From: Anastrepha obliqua
Taxonomy: Eukaryota; Arthropoda; Insecta; Diptera; Tephritidae
Direction: 5' to 3'
DNA: 64,000 bases
NCBI RefSeq assembly: GCF_027943255.1
Contig: NC_072894.1
Location: 77,477,601-77,541,600, forward strand
Shown here piece after piece: positions 62,149-64,000 of the stretch. The notes beneath the pieces were generated by a model. It saw only the letters and a program-made list of their open reading frames with translations, was not told the DNA's origin and made no database searches. Every line of letters begins with the position of its first letter. The stretch's first letter is position 1. Position numbers and translations under genes: made by a program.

Positions 62149-63073
62149 ATTTACATACATACCCTCTACAGCATAGATAATCTCTACAGGTCCTCGATGT
62201 AGAGAATCCTGTAATTCTATTATTCTTGCTGTGGGTGTTACCATATGTTTTAGTCAACAGATTATAGCTGTGTTCCAATGCATATGATCGGGATCCGGAT
62301 AAAAATTTTGCATGCAAATTTAACAAGAACGATGTGATACTAGGTCTGTTCATGAAGCAAATAGTTTGTAATTGTTACAAAATTATCAAAACTTGCAAAG
62401 TCGGCGATAGTAAGAGAGCGAAATGACATTTCATTTTGAGGGGGAGGTGCAAGTTTTTACTGGATAAATTTTTACTTGTAAGAATTTGCAAGTGAGAAAA
62501 ACAGCTGATCGCAAAGTAAAAATAAACACGAAGTTAAATTTGCGAATTGCAATTGCTATAGAATGTCTTCATCTGTCAACGATGATAAAATGGAACCAAT
62601 TCTTGTGGACAATATGAAATCATGTTATTCCGAAGCTCGTTATTTTGCATTTTATTTTCTTTATTTTTTTTAACTCAATACGAGGTAGCTGAAGTGAATT
62701 TTTTTTTAATTTTTGTGATTTTTCCTGCTAACAATTAAATCACCTGTTCGTAAAATTTGCAAATTGTTACTGGTTTTGCGTTCGTGTACTTTTTTTGATA
62801 TTTTTCTCTTTGAGAGAAAATTTTCGAAAGTTAAGATACTGGCAAGTTACTGGATATTTCGGTTCGTTGTGTTTTTCGTTGTTATTTTGGCAGTGCAGCC
62901 AAAGCCTAATTCATATTGATTGAGGTCTAAACTTTTACGGCAGCTTATAACATTTGAATTAATTAGCTTTTGACAAAGTTGAAATATGTTTTTCTTTAAA
63001 ATGCATATTATTTACAGGTCCTACATCTGCTACTAGTGTTTCATCTTCAATGCTGTTATATTTCAAACAAATT

Positions 63074-63190
63074 TGGTGTAGAATATGTCCACATATAATT
63101 ATTTTAACGATGGAGTCAAAGTCTTGCATTTTTTTCAAGATTAAGTAAGTAAGAGATTAAGTTAAGTAATCGTCTGAATCTGAAAATATA
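63074..63190 (+). repeat. dispersed repeat shared with 57263-57365
   Basis: 'gtagaatatgtccacatata', 'attattttaacgat' and 'aagtaatcgtctgaatct' match 57263-57365. Confidence 0.55.
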
Positions 63191-63442
63191 TATATTTCTT
63201 ATTTTATTGTGTAAATAATTTATAAAGAGCATAACTTCATATTAAAAATATATACATATATGTTTCAATGTTTCGTTCAATAATGTGTGTGACTGACACA
63301 TAGATGGCGGCACTAGTACTAAATCAATATTTTTTTCGAAAGTTGGCAACCTTTTTAGGCTTACTGTCCAAATCATATGGTAATCCGACCATTTGTTTAC
63401 AAGTTACAGTACTTTAAGTGACGCTACTTTTGAGTTTAAAAT

Positions 63443-64000
63443 AAAAAATACCAGTCTAACGGTTAGACGCGATAGAAGTGAAACCTTCCGTAAAACAAAC
63501 TGAGAGAGAATGAGACGAAAGCAGCATTAGGAGCGGGATAATTATAGGTTCATTATAATATTGCTATAAAGTTCATATTTTATTTTCTTCATTTTATTAT
63601 TATTCATCCTCAATGTTTTCAATTTCAACAAATGATACGAGTGGCTTATGATAGCTAAAATAGGATACAAATGCTTTGGTTTCGATGTTGTCAACATATC
63701 TTTGAAATATCGCGTCAATGGTTGTTTTTGATCGTGTTGTCGATTCAGTGCGATTGTTACACATTTTTAAATTGAATGTTGTATTGAGAACGTCAATTAA
63801 AGGAACCGCTGTGTCCAATGCAAAATTTACGTTAAAATCGCCACTTAAAATCATTGGAACTTTATTGTAATCTTTACTAAGTATCCGCGATACTTCTGGT
63901 GCATACTTTATTAAATTTTCGTGAATGAATTTCGTGATGCTATTTATTGATTGATTCGGTGAAATATAAATTGTCACAATTAAAACTGTTTTTCCATTGC
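63443..64000 (-). mobile_element. Helentron-type element, 3' part, runs off the window
   Basis: Same 3' terminus and palindrome (GTCTAACGGTTAGAC) as 49951. The minus-strand frame ends at 63600 and runs at least to 63977. It encodes the end of an endonuclease/exonuclease/phosphatase domain: [53 protein letters not shown]. Unlike the other copy, the domain continues upstream (IYISPNQ), so this copy is longer. Confidence 0.75.

Larger units (their letters stand above)
59711..63442. other. Psa 3' region and intergenic DNA
   Basis: AATAAA at 60128-60133 is the likely Psa signal. It also holds a possible short element (60764-61090), a hairpin repeat (61628), a SINE (61890) and the 63074 repeat. 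No host exon was recognised. Confidence 0.55.

Overview
This window looks like nuclear DNA of a higher dipteran, most likely a tephritid-type fruit fly. The proteins are close to Drosophila ones, genes have GT-AG introns, intergenic DNA is AT-rich with ATGT/TATA repeats, and several short dispersed repeat families recur. I judged the organism from protein resemblance and repeats only.

Host genes, left to right: (1) the 3' two-thirds of a formin of the INF2/Form3 class (+, 1814-15423, 11 coding exons, 5' end outside the window); (2) msl-3, the chromodomain/MRG subunit of the MSL complex (-, 18068-24633, 7 exons), tail to tail with the formin; (3) Hsp83, the cytosolic Hsp90 (+, 30175-32322), with a TATA box, a heat-shock element and a 5'UTR intron; (4) a Ctr1-family copper transporter (+, 34978-35528); (5) a UPF0235/DUF167 protein (-, 35797-36207), convergent with it; (6) a 64-residue SERP/RAMP4 translocon-associated protein (-, 39104-39665); (7) mitochondrial ATP synthase subunit b (-, 41293-42372); (8) a candidate 50-residue two-exon protein (+, 42896-43335), divergent from ATPsynB; (9) puromycin-sensitive aminopeptidase (+, 45546-59710), whose first coding intron is 9.7 kb. 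The genes are housekeeping or chromatin genes with no shared pathway.

The rest is mostly a transposon graveyard. It holds mariner/IS630-like remnants (at least seven), 5'-truncated LINE tails (about six), one tRNA-derived SINE family (seven copies), a hairpin-forming dispersed repeat (about eight copies), TTAA-flanked short elements (three), other short inverted-repeat elements, a pogo-like element and two Helentron-type fragments.

The richest patch is 47.6-53.9 kb, inside the Psa intron. A full SINE is followed directly by a pogo-like element with repeated G-run motifs. Next comes an older element split by a roughly 4-kb element with nearly identical inverted repeats of about 480 bp. That element carries a Helentron fragment, a SINE, a 100-bp-arm palindrome of tRNA-like sequence, and pieces of a gene family whose function I do not know. 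It is the best candidate in the window for something not described before.
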